NCBI GenBank assembly: GCA_035607415.1
Contig: DATNAQ010000096.1
Span: 1-64,000, forward strand
DNA from: JAQBQH01 sp035607415
Lineage (GTDB): Bacteria > Myxococcota_A > Polyangia > Palsa-1104
Length of the DNA: 64,000 nucleotides
Direction of reading: 5' to 3'
Position 1 is the stretch's first letter. Each line of letters starts with the position of its first letter. Both the position numbers and the translations under genes were made by a program. This document shows, in pieces, positions 1 through 7,192 of the stretch. Under the pieces are notes generated by a model. It had not been told where the DNA came from, searched no databases, and saw nothing but the letters and a program-made list of their open reading frames with translations.

Positions 1-354
1 CATGAGCGGGATCTCGCATCCCCACACGAGGTGCTTCGCCAGCTCCGGCCGCGCGGCGCTGTTCATCGCCAGCCAGTTGTCGACGGAGATGCAGAGCACC
101 GCGATGTCGCACAGCGTGGCCAGCGCCGGCACCGACGGGTGATAGGCGCGGCGCAACAGCAGCCACGTCGACGCCAGCGAGAGCGCGCCCCACGCCACCG
201 ACAAGACGCCCATCGTGTTGACGCGGCCGAGCTGCTTGGTCTGCGTGATCAGGATGACGATGCCGATCGCCATCCAGATGGTCGCGCGCAGCACGCTGAT
301 GACGCGTTCGTTCTTCCACGCCTCGTCGCGAAACACGCGCTCGGAGCTGGTCAT
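1..354 (-). CDS. Partial multi-pass membrane protein, N-terminal part
   Basis: Reading frame open from an ATG at 354 to the window edge, giving the first 118 residues of a longer protein. The N-terminus is hydrophilic (starts MTSSERVFRDEAW). Three hydrophobic stretches then follow, at about residues 24-38, 49-67 and 78-95, separated by short charged loops. That is the look of a membrane-embedded sensor domain, as found in front of cyclase, GGDEF or kinase output domains, but the output part lies outside the window and the family is not recognised. Before the IS481 insertion at 409 this gene probably followed the lipoprotein gene now ending at 1464, about 50 bp downstream on the same strand. 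Confidence 0.6.
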   Translation of the reverse strand, partial: MTSSERVFRDEAWKNERVISVLRATIWMAIGIVILITQTKQLGRVNTMGVLSVAWGALSLASTWLLLRRAYHPSVPALATLCDIAVLCISVDNWLAMNSAARPELAKHLVWGCEIPLM

Positions 355-381
355 CCCGCGATTGTAGACGAAGCGCGCGGG

Positions 382-404
382 GCGCGCGCGCTCGAGGCGC
401 GCGC
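382..404. terminator. GC-only hairpin between lipoprotein gene and membrane gene
   Basis: GCGCGCGC at 382-389 can pair with GCGCGCGC at 397-404 across a 7-nt loop. There is no T-run behind it, so it is at best a weak or Rho-type stop. It may simply be low-complexity CG repeat. Confidence 0.2.
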
Positions 405-407
405 TAG
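403..407. repeat. Target-site duplication GCTAG, left copy
   Basis: GCTAG directly outside the left end of the IS481 element. The matching copy is at 1463-1467 outside the right end. Confidence 0.75.
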
Positions 408-408
408 A

Positions 409-432
409 TGTGGTGTCTCGACACGTTGTTCA
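409..432 (+). repeat. IS481 terminal inverted repeat, left
   Basis: 24 bp matching the complement of 1439-1462 at 20 of 24 positions. The transposase stop codon (430-432) lies inside this repeat. Confidence 0.85.
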
Positions 433-1359
433 TCCGAGTCGCTTGAGCTTGGCGAATGGCGTCTCGCCATCGAGACTGCCATGAGGTCGGCGGCGGTTGT
501 AGTGGCGCACCCACGGTCGCAGCACCTGCCGTCGCTGTTCTGACGAGTCGTAGGGCCGGGCGTAGGCCCATTCGCGCTGCAGTGTCTGGATGAATCGCTC
601 GGCTTTGCCGTTGGTCTGCGGCCGATACGCCTTCGTGAAAAGGTGCCGAATCAAGTTCACCTTGCAGAGCTGAGCGAAGACGAATGAGCGGTAGCCCGAG
701 CCATTGTCGCTGATGACGCGCTCGACGCGTATGCCGAGGCTGGCAAACCACGCGATCGCTCGTTCGAAGAATGCGGCACTCGTCGCGCCGAGCTCGTCGT
801 CGAGCGCTTCGACGTAGGCCAGCCTGGTTGCATCGTCGACGCAGACGTGGACGAATTCCCAGCCGATGCCGCGATTGGCTCGTCGCGGGTCGTCGGTCAC
901 TCGTTTGCCGGCTCGTGCGAAGCGCCCCAATTTCTTGATGTCGACGTGCACGAGCTCGCCCGGTCGCTGCTTTTCGTAGCGGCGCACGACCAGCGGCGGA
1001 TCTAGATCGCGAAGTCGCGAGATTCCCGCCCGACGCAGAATCCTGCACACCGTCGAGCGTGGCAATCGTAGCTGCCGCGCGATTGTCGGACTTGTCATCC
1101 GGTGCTCGCGTCGCAGCGTGATCACCTGAAGTTGCCACTCGCTCGCCGTTAGCCGCGGCATCCGCAGCGGCCGCGAGGAGCGGTCGCGGAGACCGCCTAC
1201 TCCGTCGCTGCGGAAGCGTTTCAGCCACTTGTACGCAGTCCTGGTGCTGACTCCCGCAGCGCTCGCCGCGTCGCCTACGCGCCAGCCCTCGTCGCTGATA
1301 CGCTGCACCAACAGCTCTCGACTGGCGGGACAGCTTCGGGCAAGACTGTGAAGGTTCAT
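430..1359 (-). CDS. IS481-family transposase (DDE integrase core)
   Basis: 309-residue transposase that cuts and joins the ends of its own element. Residues about 15-60 form a helix-turn-helix domain (GVSTRTAYKWLKRF), followed by a second HTH-like region and an rve integrase core. The likely catalytic triad is D140 (HVDIKKLGRF), D218 (ISDNGSGYRS) and E254 (NGKAERF), with the family-typical YRPQTNGKAERF and a C-terminal HYNRRRPHGSLDGETP. The start at 1359 is preferred over the longer frame to 1434 because GGGAG lies 6 nt before it and the protein then starts with the usual MNLHSLAR. The length is normal and no frameshift is seen, so it is probably active. Confidence 0.9.
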   Translation of the reverse strand: MNLHSLARSCPASRELLVQRISDEGWRVGDAASAAGVSTRTAYKWLKRFRSDGVGGLRDRSSRPLRMPRLTASEWQLQVITLRREHRMTSPTIARQLRLPRSTVCRILRRAGISRLRDLDPPLVVRRYEKQRPGELVHVDIKKLGRFARAGKRVTDDPRRANRGIGWEFVHVCVDDATRLAYVEALDDELGATSAAFFERAIAWFASLGIRVERVISDNGSGYRSFVFAQLCKVNLIRHLFTKAYRPQTNGKAERFIQTLQREWAYARPYDSSEQRRQVLRPWVRHYNRRRPHGSLDGETPFAKLKRLG

Positions 1360-1438
1360 CCGGGCTCCCTTGGTGGAGTTGGGTGTTTGGCGACTTCCAG
1401 CATCGCCAAGACGGACCCGGATGAACAACTTCAACTAC

Positions 1439-1462
1439 TGAACAACGTGTTGGGACTTCACA
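1439..1462 (-). repeat. IS481 terminal inverted repeat, right
   Basis: 24 bp matching 409-432 in inverted orientation, with mismatches only at positions 5, 6, 10 and 12 from the outer end. It lies about 80 bp upstream of the transposase start. Confidence 0.85.
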
Positions 1463-1467
1463 GCTAG
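1463..1467. repeat. Target-site duplication GCTAG, right copy
   Basis: Matches 403-407. The CTA of this copy is the complement of the TAG stop codon of the neighbouring lipoprotein gene (1464-1466). Confidence 0.75.
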
Positions 1468-2015
1468 TGGGATAGCTCGTACGAAGGATAGGTCAACGTC
1501 GCGCCGGCGGGCAGCCCCGCGCGCAAGGCGTCGTCGGGCGACACCTTCCAGGCCGCATCGCTCGGCATCGACGTCAGGCTCTTGCCGGCCGCGTCGAAGA
1601 CGAGCACGCTCGTCGCCGACGTGACGTTGCCGCCGGTGAAGTTCAGCCCCCAATCCCAGCCGGCGTAGGCGTCGCCCGGCGGCAACTGGATCGGCACGTG
1701 GAGCTCGCCGGCGCAGCCGCTCGGCGGGCAGACCGGCGGATCGGGCGAGAGCTGCGCAGCGCCGAGGCCGGCGACGTCGCCGGCGAGCGCGGTCACGTTG
1801 CCTTGCACGAGGTTGAGCTCGGGGAAGGTCGGCCCGCAGCCACTGACGGTGAAGGTGACGTGGAGGTCGGTCGAGCCGCTCGTGCCGTCGGGCGCGGTCC
1901 AGGCGTAGGCGAGGCGGCCGGTCCAGTCGCCGAGCCAGAGGTTGCAGCTGTCGCCGCTTCCGCTGCCGCAGCCGGCGACCGCGAGCGCGACGACGAGGAA
2001 GAGGCGCTGCGTCAC
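1464..2015 (-). CDS. Putative lipoprotein, function unknown
   Basis: 183-residue secreted protein starting with GTG (VTQRLFLVVALAVAGCGSG). The hydrophobic signal ends in a lipobox AGC, so it is probably anchored in a membrane through Cys-15. The mature part is a beta-rich, Cys-containing sequence (SGCGPTFPELN, PPVCPPSGCAG) with no recognised family. The start is chosen because the frame upstream of this GTG does not look protein-like. Its TAG stop is exactly the CTAG where the IS481 element inserted, so the coding region is complete but any readthrough to the downstream membrane protein gene has been cut off. Confidence 0.65.
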   Translation of the reverse strand: MTQRLFLVVALAVAGCGSGSGDSCNLWLGDWTGRLAYAWTAPDGTSGSTDLHVTFTVSGCGPTFPELNLVQGNVTALAGDVAGLGAAQLSPDPPVCPPSGCAGELHVPIQLPPGDAYAGWDWGLNFTGGNVTSATSVLVFDAAGKSLTSMPSDAAWKVSPDDALRAGLPAGATLTYPSYELSH

Positions 2016-2087
2016 CGCCGACGAGCGTACACGATCTGCGCTCCGGGACCGAAGTGCTCCGTCACCGCCGTGATAGATTTGCCGCGC

Positions 2088-2417
2088 ATGAAGCTCGGCG
2101 AGCTGCCGTTCACGACGATCGATTGGGATGCGCTGGCCCCGATCACCCACTCGGGCGCGCCGGGGACGGCCACGTGGCGCACCTTCGAGCGAGGCGACGT
2201 GCGCGCGCGCGTCGTCGAGTACGCGCCCGGGTATGTCGCGGACCATTGGTGCGCGCGCGGGCACGTCGTCTTCGTGTTGTCCGGCGAGCTGGTCACCGAG
2301 CTGCGGGATGGCCGCCGCGTCACGCTCGCTGCCGGTCAGGGCTACGCCGTCGCCGACGACGACGGCGAGCACCGCTCGTCGAGCCCGCTCGGCGCGCGCT
2401 TGTTCATCGTCGACTGA
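2088..2417 (+). CDS. DHCW-motif cupin-fold protein
   Basis: 109-residue single-domain cupin. The diagnostic motif is D52-H53-W54-C55 followed by H59 (YVADHWCARGHV), then a typical second cupin motif with G66-E67-L, D74-G75 and H95 near the end. Cupins of this small family are cytosolic beta barrels, probably binding a metal through His residues; the substrate is not known. The length and the ending GARLFIVD are as expected for the family. The start follows a -10-like TAGATT 8 nt upstream. It is divergent from the lipoprotein gene at 1464-2015, with a 72-bp gap that must hold both promoters. Confidence 0.8.
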   Translation: MKLGELPFTTIDWDALAPITHSGAPGTATWRTFERGDVRARVVEYAPGYVADHWCARGHVVFVLSGELVTELRDGRRVTLAAGQGYAVADDDGEHRSSSPLGARLFIVD

Positions 2418-2430
2418 CGCCGCGCGCCTC

Positions 2431-2458
2431 TTGCGACGGCGAGCTTGCGCGGTATCTT
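2431..2458 (+). promoter_or_regulatory. Promoter of the 54-aa membrane protein, probably leaderless
   Basis: TTGCGA (2431-2436), a 16-bp spacer and TATCTT (2453-2458), each 4 of 6 to the sigma-70 consensus. The ATG at 2466 is only 7 nt after the -10 hexamer, so transcription would start at or beside the start codon. Confidence 0.4.
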
Positions 2459-2465
2459 CGTTCGT

Positions 2466-2630
2466 ATGTCGTGGGGGCTCGTGCTCTACGTGGTGGCGCT
2501 GATCGTCGTCGTGGTCGGCGTGGACGTCCTGTTCTTCAGGAACCATTTCTGGGCGCGGTTGATGGCCAACGTCGGGATCGTCCTCGTGTTCGCGGCGTTC
2601 TACGCGAAGTTCGGCAAGCGCCTCAGTTGA
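2466..2630 (+). CDS. Small two-helix membrane protein
   Basis: 54 residues. Two hydrophobic segments (residues about 4-22 and 31-47) are joined by a short basic/aromatic loop FFRNHFWARL, and the tail is basic. This resembles a widespread small hypothetical membrane protein of similar length; no function is known to me. The ATG at 2466 is chosen over an upstream in-frame ATG because of the promoter 7 nt in front. Its last 8 bp overlap the end of the convergent lipoprotein gene (2623-2630). Confidence 0.65.
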   Translation: MSWGLVLYVVALIVVVVGVDVLFFRNHFWARLMANVGIVLVFAAFYAKFGKRLS

Positions 2631-3615
2631 AGTGGAAGATCTGACCGTTGTCGCCGACGGCGTAGACGTCGTGCGCGCCCGAGCCCCAGACGCCCCAGAG
2701 ATCGAGGGCGAACAGCGAGGCCTCGCTCGTCCAGTGACCGTCGCCCGACGAGCGTAGCACCGAGCCGCTGCCGCCGACGGCCCACAGCGTGCCGGCGTCG
2801 TCGGCCCACACGCCTTGTAGATCCCACGGCACCGGCGACGTCTGCTGCGTGAAGGTGCTGCCACCGCTCGGCTGGGCCCAGATCTGCCCCGACAAGCCGA
2901 CGATGAACGCGCCCGCGCTCGTAAACGCGATGTCCTTCATCTCGTCGGGCGGCGAGAGCCGCGTCCAGCTCCACTGGGCGTTCGTCAGGTGCGCCACGCC
3001 GCCTCCCTTGCTCGGATCGTTCAGGTTGATGAAGCCGCCGACCGCGTACACGTCCGTCGCGCTGGTGCCGCGCGCGTGGAAGTAGCCGCCCCACGGCTCG
3101 GGCTGCGACAGCGCGGTCCAGGTGCCGTCGCCCGTCGAGTGGCTGATGCCGAACAGGCCCGCGACGTAGAGATCGTCGGCCGCGCTGCCCCACACGCCCA
3201 TGAGCCCCGACGGCGCCGTCTGTGGCGCCCAGGCGCCGTCGCCCGTCGAGTGCAGGAGCACGTCGCCGGCGGCGTACAGGTCGTGCGGGCCCGAGCCCCA
3301 GATCGCGTGCAGGTCCTTGGTCGTTCCGCTCGTCTGCGCCGTCCAGAGGCCGTCGCCGCCCGAGTGGAGGATCGTGCCCTGCAAACCGACGGCGTAGACG
3401 TCCGTCGCGCTCGAGCCCCACACGCCGCGCAGGCTCTGCGTCGTCGGGCTCGGCTGCGGCTGCCACGCGGGCGGCGGCGTCAGGTCGGGGACGGCAGCGC
3501 CGACGGGCGTGGCCATGTCCCCGGCGGCCGGCTGCGCCATGTCGGATCCGTTGCCGAGTGGAAGGCTCGCGTGCGTGCAGCCGGTCAGGATCAGGGCGAC
3601 CCAAAGACGATGCAT
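2623..3615 (-). CDS. Beta-propeller-like repeat lipoprotein
   Basis: 330 residues with a signal peptide and lipobox (LILTGCTHAS), so probably a surface or periplasmic lipoprotein. After a Pro-rich linker the sequence carries about six imperfect repeats of roughly 45 residues of the form GVWGSSATDVYAVG followed by GDGxW and a Thr/Ser-rich strand. Examples start with AIWGSGPHDLYAAG, GVWGSAADDLYVAG and GVWGSGAHDVYAVG. Such Asp-box/WD-like repeats build a beta-propeller and are common in large numbers in myxobacteria; the role is unknown. The ATG at 3615 has GAGGAG 4-5 nt upstream. The upstream gap 3616-3814 is shared with the divergent gene at 3821. Confidence 0.75.
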   Translation of the reverse strand: MHRLWVALILTGCTHASLPLGNGSDMAQPAAGDMATPVGAAVPDLTPPPAWQPQPSPTTQSLRGVWGSSATDVYAVGLQGTILHSGGDGLWTAQTSGTTKDLHAIWGSGPHDLYAAGDVLLHSTGDGAWAPQTAPSGLMGVWGSAADDLYVAGLFGISHSTGDGTWTALSQPEPWGGYFHARGTSATDVYAVGGFINLNDPSKGGGVAHLTNAQWSWTRLSPPDEMKDIAFTSAGAFIVGLSGQIWAQPSGGSTFTQQTSPVPWDLQGVWADDAGTLWAVGGSGSVLRSSGDGHWTSEASLFALDLWGVWGSGAHDVYAVGDNGQIFHFN

Positions 3616-3820
3616 GTTCTCCTCGCTCGCCGCCGGGCCTCAGCAAATCCGATGCCGTCGGCGTCGTGCGTGGCGTTGCACAGTTAGGTGCCGGTGGCTC
3701 GACACGCGACTCAGGAATCTGATGGCGGCGCGCGCGCCGGAGACAGTTTCGCGAGGCCAGCCTTCACGCCGCCCTCGGCAGCGCTGGCAACGCACGCGGT
3801 GGCTCGGTGTATAGATGGGC

Positions 3821-4210
3821 ATGGCCTTCGACCTCAGCGACCTCGACAAGATCGACCGCATCGTGCGCAACGCGGTCAAGGACGAGCTGACCCCCATCCT
3901 CGCCGACGACGAGCCCGTCGAGCTCGGCGCGCGCTGGAGCGGCGGCAAGCTCGAGATCTGGCCGCGCGATCCGGCGCTCGGCGCCAAGGAGATCCCGATC
4001 GACGTCTTCTTTCACAAGATCGTGATGCTGCGCGACCGGCTGCGCGTGCTCGAGCAGCAGATCAACGGGCACGCCAAGCTCAGCGACGAGGAGAAGGTGC
4101 ACCTGCAGCAGTACATCACGCGCTGCTACGGCTCGTTGACCACGTTCAACGTCCTCTTCCGGCACAAAGAGGATGGCTTCACCGGCGCGGGCGGCGGCAA
4201 GGACGAGTAA
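3821..4210 (+). CDS. Hypothetical protein, helical, cytosolic
   Basis: 129 residues, no signal or membrane segment. The N-terminal part is acidic and helical (DLDKIDRIVRNAVKDELTPI), and a longer helix around residues 65-90 (MLRDRLRVLEQQINGHAK) could be a short coiled coil. The C-terminus ends in a Gly-rich tail GAGGGKDE. No family is recognised. The start at 3821 is preferred to the ATG at 3815, because a -10-like TATAGA (3810-3815) overlaps that earlier ATG. It is convergent with the TetR gene: the stop codons abut at 4210/4211. Confidence 0.6.
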   Translation: MAFDLSDLDKIDRIVRNAVKDELTPILADDEPVELGARWSGGKLEIWPRDPALGAKEIPIDVFFHKIVMLRDRLRVLEQQINGHAKLSDEEKVHLQQYITRCYGSLTTFNVLFRHKEDGFTGAGGGKDE

Positions 4211-4837
4211 TCAGTCGACGTGGATCTTCAGCGTCGGGCGCTTCGGCAGGTGGCGTAACCCCATCCACGCGAGCGCGCCGATGTGCTTGGCCACCTCGTC
4301 GACGGACGGCTTGCGCACGTCGGTCCACCACTTGCCGACGAAGGTGACCATGCCGACGAGCGCGTGCGCGTAGATCGGCGCGGCCTTGGGGTCGTAGCCG
4401 GCCTGCTTGAACGAGGAGGCGAAGATGTCGCCGACGCGCTCGGCCAGATCGTTGAGCAGGCTCGACAGCCGCCCGCGCGTCGCGCTCAGCGGCGAGTCCT
4501 GTGACAGGACGGCGAACCCGTCGGGGTGATCCTTGACGTAGGTGAGAAAGGCGAGGCTGGCGCGCTCGACGCGCTCGCGCGGCGTGCCGGCGGCGATGGC
4601 CTCGACGATGCGCCGCACCACGTAGTCCATCTCGCGGTCGACGATGACGGCGTACAAGCCTTCCTTGCCGCCGAAGTGCTCGTAGACGATGGGCTTGGAG
4701 ACCTTGGCGCGGTCGGCGATCTCTTCCATCGCGGCGCCCTCGTAGCCGCGCTTGGCGAAGACGGCGCGGCCGACGTCGATGAGCTGCGCGCGCCGCTCGC
4801 TGCCGGACAGCCGTCGGGACCTGGTCACGCCGCTCAT
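4211..4837 (-). CDS. TetR/AcrR-family regulator, probable repressor of the desaturase operon
   Basis: 208 residues with the classic layout: an N-terminal helix-turn-helix (residues about 17-62: RRAQLIDVGRAVFAKRGYEG, MEEIADRAKVSKPIVYEHFGGKEGL) and an alpha-helical ligand-binding domain with Trp-rich residues near 170. TetR proteins bind palindromes as dimers and let go when a small molecule binds. It is divergent from the ferredoxin reductase/desaturase genes, and the 116-bp intergenic region is full of inverted repeats, so control of that operon plus itself is likely. The ligand could be an acyl-CoA or fatty acid, as in DesT-like regulators; that is inference. Confidence 0.85.
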   Translation of the reverse strand: MSGVTRSRRLSGSERRAQLIDVGRAVFAKRGYEGAAMEEIADRAKVSKPIVYEHFGGKEGLYAVIVDREMDYVVRRIVEAIAAGTPRERVERASLAFLTYVKDHPDGFAVLSQDSPLSATRGRLSSLLNDLAERVGDIFASSFKQAGYDPKAAPIYAHALVGMVTFVGKWWTDVRKPSVDEVAKHIGALAWMGLRHLPKRPTLKIHVD

Positions 4838-4872
4838 GAGGAGAGGCTAGTACCGAATGGTAACTTACGCAA

Positions 4873-4886
4873 CCGTTGCAAAACGG
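4873..4886. repeat. Small palindrome in the tetR/desaturase intergenic region
   Basis: CCGTT, a GCAA loop and AACGG; the flanks AACC/GGTT (4871-4874, 4889-4892) extend the symmetry. It could be a further operator half or a short hairpin. Confidence 0.3.
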
Positions 4887-4904
4887 CTGGTTACACTCGT
4901 GTCA

Positions 4905-4932
4905 TTGACATTAACCTACCGAAGCGTAAGTT
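4905..4932 (+). promoter_or_regulatory. Promoter of the desaturase operon
   Basis: A perfect -35 TTGACA (4905-4910), a 16-bp spacer and a weak -10 TAAGTT (4927-4932). The -10 sits inside an operator arm and the whole core is framed by AACCTACC (4913-4920) and GGTAGGTT (4940-4947), a perfect 8-bp inverted repeat. This fits repression by the adjacent TetR protein. Confidence 0.5.
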
Positions 4933-4953
4933 ACGAGTAGGTAGGTTGTGAGC

Positions 4954-6117
4954 ATGTCGACGAAGACGAATCCGAAGACGAGCACGAAGACCACGCGGCT
5001 GGAGGCGGCGTGGCGGCGGACGCGCGGAACCGTGGCGCGGCGGCTGTTCCTCGACCGGCAGGCGCGCTTCTGGGCCGGTCGCCTCGACGGCCGCTGGGCC
5101 TCGGACCAGCGGCGGGCGCGCGTCGTCGCCGTCATCGACGAGGCGCGCGACGTCAAGAGCTTCCTCCTGCGGCCGGGCGCGGGCTGGGGCGGATACCGTG
5201 CCGGCCAGTTCACGACGGTGACCGTGGAGGCCGACGGCGTGCGCCTGGCGCGCTGCTACTCGCTGTCGTCGGCGCCGGCCGATCCGCTGCTGCGGATCAC
5301 CGTCAAGCGAGCGCACAAGGGGCGCGTGTCGCGCTGGTTGCACGAGCATGTGCGTCCGGGCGACGTCCTGCACCTCGGCGCGGCGGCCGGCGAGTTCGTG
5401 TTGCCCGCGGCGCCGCCGGAGCGCCTCTTGTTCGTCACCGGCGGCAGCGGCGTGACGCCGGCGATGTCGATCCTGCGCGATCTCGACGCCCGCGACGCCG
5501 TCGGCGACGTGGTGCTCGTGTGCTACGCGCGCAGCCGCCGCGACGCCATCTTCGGCGGCGAGCTGCGCGAGCTCGCCGGCCGGCGCAGTCGGCTGCGGCT
5601 GGTCTACGCGTTCGACGACGACGCCGGCGGCGCGGGCGTGTTCAGCGAGGCGCAGCTCGCCGCGGCGGTGCCGGACTTCGCCGAGCGCGCGACCTTCTTG
5701 TGCGGGCCGCCGGGCCTGATGGCGCGCGTCGAGCGCATGTGGGACGCGGCGGGCGCCCGGGCGCGGCTGACGCGCGAGCGCTTCTCCCTGCCGTCCGCGG
5801 CCGCGGCGCCGGCCTCCGTCACGGCGATCGCGGTCGACGCTGCGGCGGGCCCCGACCGCGAGACGCGCATGGTCGCGCTCGCGCGCTCGGGCCGGCACTG
5901 CGCCGTGCGCGAGGGCGCCGCGCTCCTCGACGAGCTCGAGCGCGCCGGCGAGCGGCCCAAGCACGGCTGCCGCATGGGCATCTGCAAGAGCTGCACGTCG
6001 ACCAAACGCGCCGGCACGGTGCGCAACCTCGTCACCGGCGCCGTGTCGAGCGAGCGCGACGAGGAGATCCAGCTGTGCATCTCGGGCGCGCTCTCCGATC
6101 TCGAGCTCGGGCTTTGA
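4954..6117 (+). CDS. Ferredoxin reductase with FAD, NAD and C-terminal 2Fe-2S domains
   Basis: 387-residue flavo-iron-sulfur electron carrier that would pass electrons from NAD(P)H through FAD and a 2Fe-2S cluster to the desaturase encoded next. After a basic N-terminal stretch the FAD domain shows the R-x-Y-S motif (ARCYSLSSAP). The NAD domain shows VTGGSGVTPAMS and the CGPPGLM motif. The C-terminal plant-type ferredoxin has C-x4-C-x2-C (HGCRMGICKSC) plus a last Cys about 30 residues on (QLCISG). Start: ATG 4954 with GGTAGG 8 nt upstream; an in-frame GTG at 4948 is the alternative. The layout is like the DesB partner of acyl-CoA desaturases. Only 13 bp separate it from the next gene. Confidence 0.88.
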   Translation: MSTKTNPKTSTKTTRLEAAWRRTRGTVARRLFLDRQARFWAGRLDGRWASDQRRARVVAVIDEARDVKSFLLRPGAGWGGYRAGQFTTVTVEADGVRLARCYSLSSAPADPLLRITVKRAHKGRVSRWLHEHVRPGDVLHLGAAAGEFVLPAAPPERLLFVTGGSGVTPAMSILRDLDARDAVGDVVLVCYARSRRDAIFGGELRELAGRRSRLRLVYAFDDDAGGAGVFSEAQLAAAVPDFAERATFLCGPPGLMARVERMWDAAGARARLTRERFSLPSAAAAPASVTAIAVDAAAGPDRETRMVALARSGRHCAVREGAALLDELERAGERPKHGCRMGICKSCTSTKRAGTVRNLVTGAVSSERDEEIQLCISGALSDLELGL

Positions 6118-6130
6118 CGAAAGGAAGCAC

Positions 6131-7192
6131 ATGACCACGACTGCCACACTGACCGGGGAGCAAGCCGACGCGTTCGGCCGCGAGCTCGACGCGATCCGCG
6201 ACGAGATCGTCGCCGACGTCGGGCAGCGCGATGTCGACCACATCCGCGGCACGATTCGCGCGGCGCACTACAACGAGGCGGCGGGCCGGCTGCTACTCGC
6301 CTGCGGCTTGGGGCCCGCGAGCTTCGTCGCCGGCGTGGCCGCGCTCTCGGTCGCCAAGATCCTCGAGAACATGGAGATCGGGCACAACGTGATGCACGGC
6401 CAGTACGACTGGACGCGCGATCCGGCGCTCGACTCGCAGCGCTACGAGTGGGACATCGTCTGCACCGGCGACGATTGGCGTCACTCGCACAACTTCGAGC
6501 ACCACACCTTCACCAACATCCTCGGCAAGGATCGCGACATCGGCTACGCGTGGCTGCGGGTCTATCCCGAGCAGCGCTGGCGTCCGGCCCATCTGCTGCA
6601 GCCGCTGGTCGCGCTCGGCCTGGCGTTCTCGTTCGAGTGGGGCGTCGGCGCGCACGACCTGCGCGTCGACGAGCTCCTCGACGGCAAGCAGTCGCTGGCG
6701 ACGTTCGTGCGGCGCGCGCGTCCGTTCGTGATCAAGGCGGCGTGGCAGCTCGGCAAGGACTACGCGTTCTATCCGGCGCTCGCGCTGGCCAACGCGCCGC
6801 GCGTCGTGGCGGGCAACCTGGCCGCCAACGTGGTGCGCAACCTGTGGGCCTTCTCGGTCATCTTCTGCGGCCACTTTCCCGACGGTGTCGCCGTGTTTGC
6901 CGAGCACGAGACGGCGGGCGAGAGCCGCGGGCGCTGGTACGAGCGGCAGCTGCGCGGCTCGGCGAACATCGAGGGCGGGCGCTGGCTGCACCTCATGACC
7001 GGGCACCTCAGCCACCAGATCGAGCACCACCTGTTCCCCGATCTGCCGGCGGCGCGCTATCCCGAGATCGCGCCGCGCGTGCGCGCGATCTGCGCGCGCT
7101 ATGGGCTGCCCTATTGCACCGGCAGCTTCGCGCGACAGCTCGGCAGCGTCGCCCGGCGGCTGCTGCGGCTGTCGTTGCCTACGTCCAGGTGA
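6131..7192 (+). CDS. Membrane fatty-acid desaturase
   Basis: 353-residue membrane-bound diiron desaturase that introduces a double bond into acyl chains. The three histidine boxes are visible: GHNVMH (residues about 84-89), HSHNFEHH (118-125) and HLSHQIEHH (near 297-305). Hydrophobic segments lie around residues 55-75 and 155-170 and again before the last box. AAGGAAG lies 5 nt before the ATG. With the upstream reductase it forms a two-gene desaturation module under the TetR gene, most likely tuning membrane fluidity. The last 14 bp overlap the end of the convergent DUF2378-like gene. Confidence 0.88.
   Translation: MTTTATLTGEQADAFGRELDAIRDEIVADVGQRDVDHIRGTIRAAHYNEAAGRLLLACGLGPASFVAGVAALSVAKILENMEIGHNVMHGQYDWTRDPALDSQRYEWDIVCTGDDWRHSHNFEHHTFTNILGKDRDIGYAWLRVYPEQRWRPAHLLQPLVALGLAFSFEWGVGAHDLRVDELLDGKQSLATFVRRARPFVIKAAWQLGKDYAFYPALALANAPRVVAGNLAANVVRNLWAFSVIFCGHFPDGVAVFAEHETAGESRGRWYERQLRGSANIEGGRWLHLMTGHLSHQIEHHLFPDLPAARYPEIAPRVRAICARYGLPYCTGSFARQLGSVARRLLRLSLPTSR

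Larger units (their letters stand above)
409..1462 (-). mobile_element. Complete IS481-family insertion sequence
   Basis: A 1054-bp element with one transposase gene. The ends are 24-bp inverted repeats at 409-432 and 1439-1462 that agree at 20 of 24 positions; both start TGTG and share the inner block ACACGTTGTTCA. The flanks repeat GCTAG (403-407 and 1463-1467). IS481 is known to target CTAG-centred sites and duplicate them, so this fits a true family member. The intact ORF, ends and target duplication suggest a recent, still mobile copy. Confidence 0.9.
4860..4934. promoter_or_regulatory. Paired 11-bp inverted repeat, probable TetR operator
   Basis: GTAACTTACGC at 4860-4870 and its exact complement GCGTAAGTTAC at 4924-4934, 53 bp apart. 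The right arm covers the likely -10 of the desaturase operon and the left arm lies just before the tetR start, so one regulator could control both directions. Confidence 0.55.

Noticed and set aside
404..1228. Alternative minus-strand frame within the IS481 element
   Set aside because: Overlaps the transposase throughout; composition is Arg/Ala-rich without motifs, so it is a shadow.
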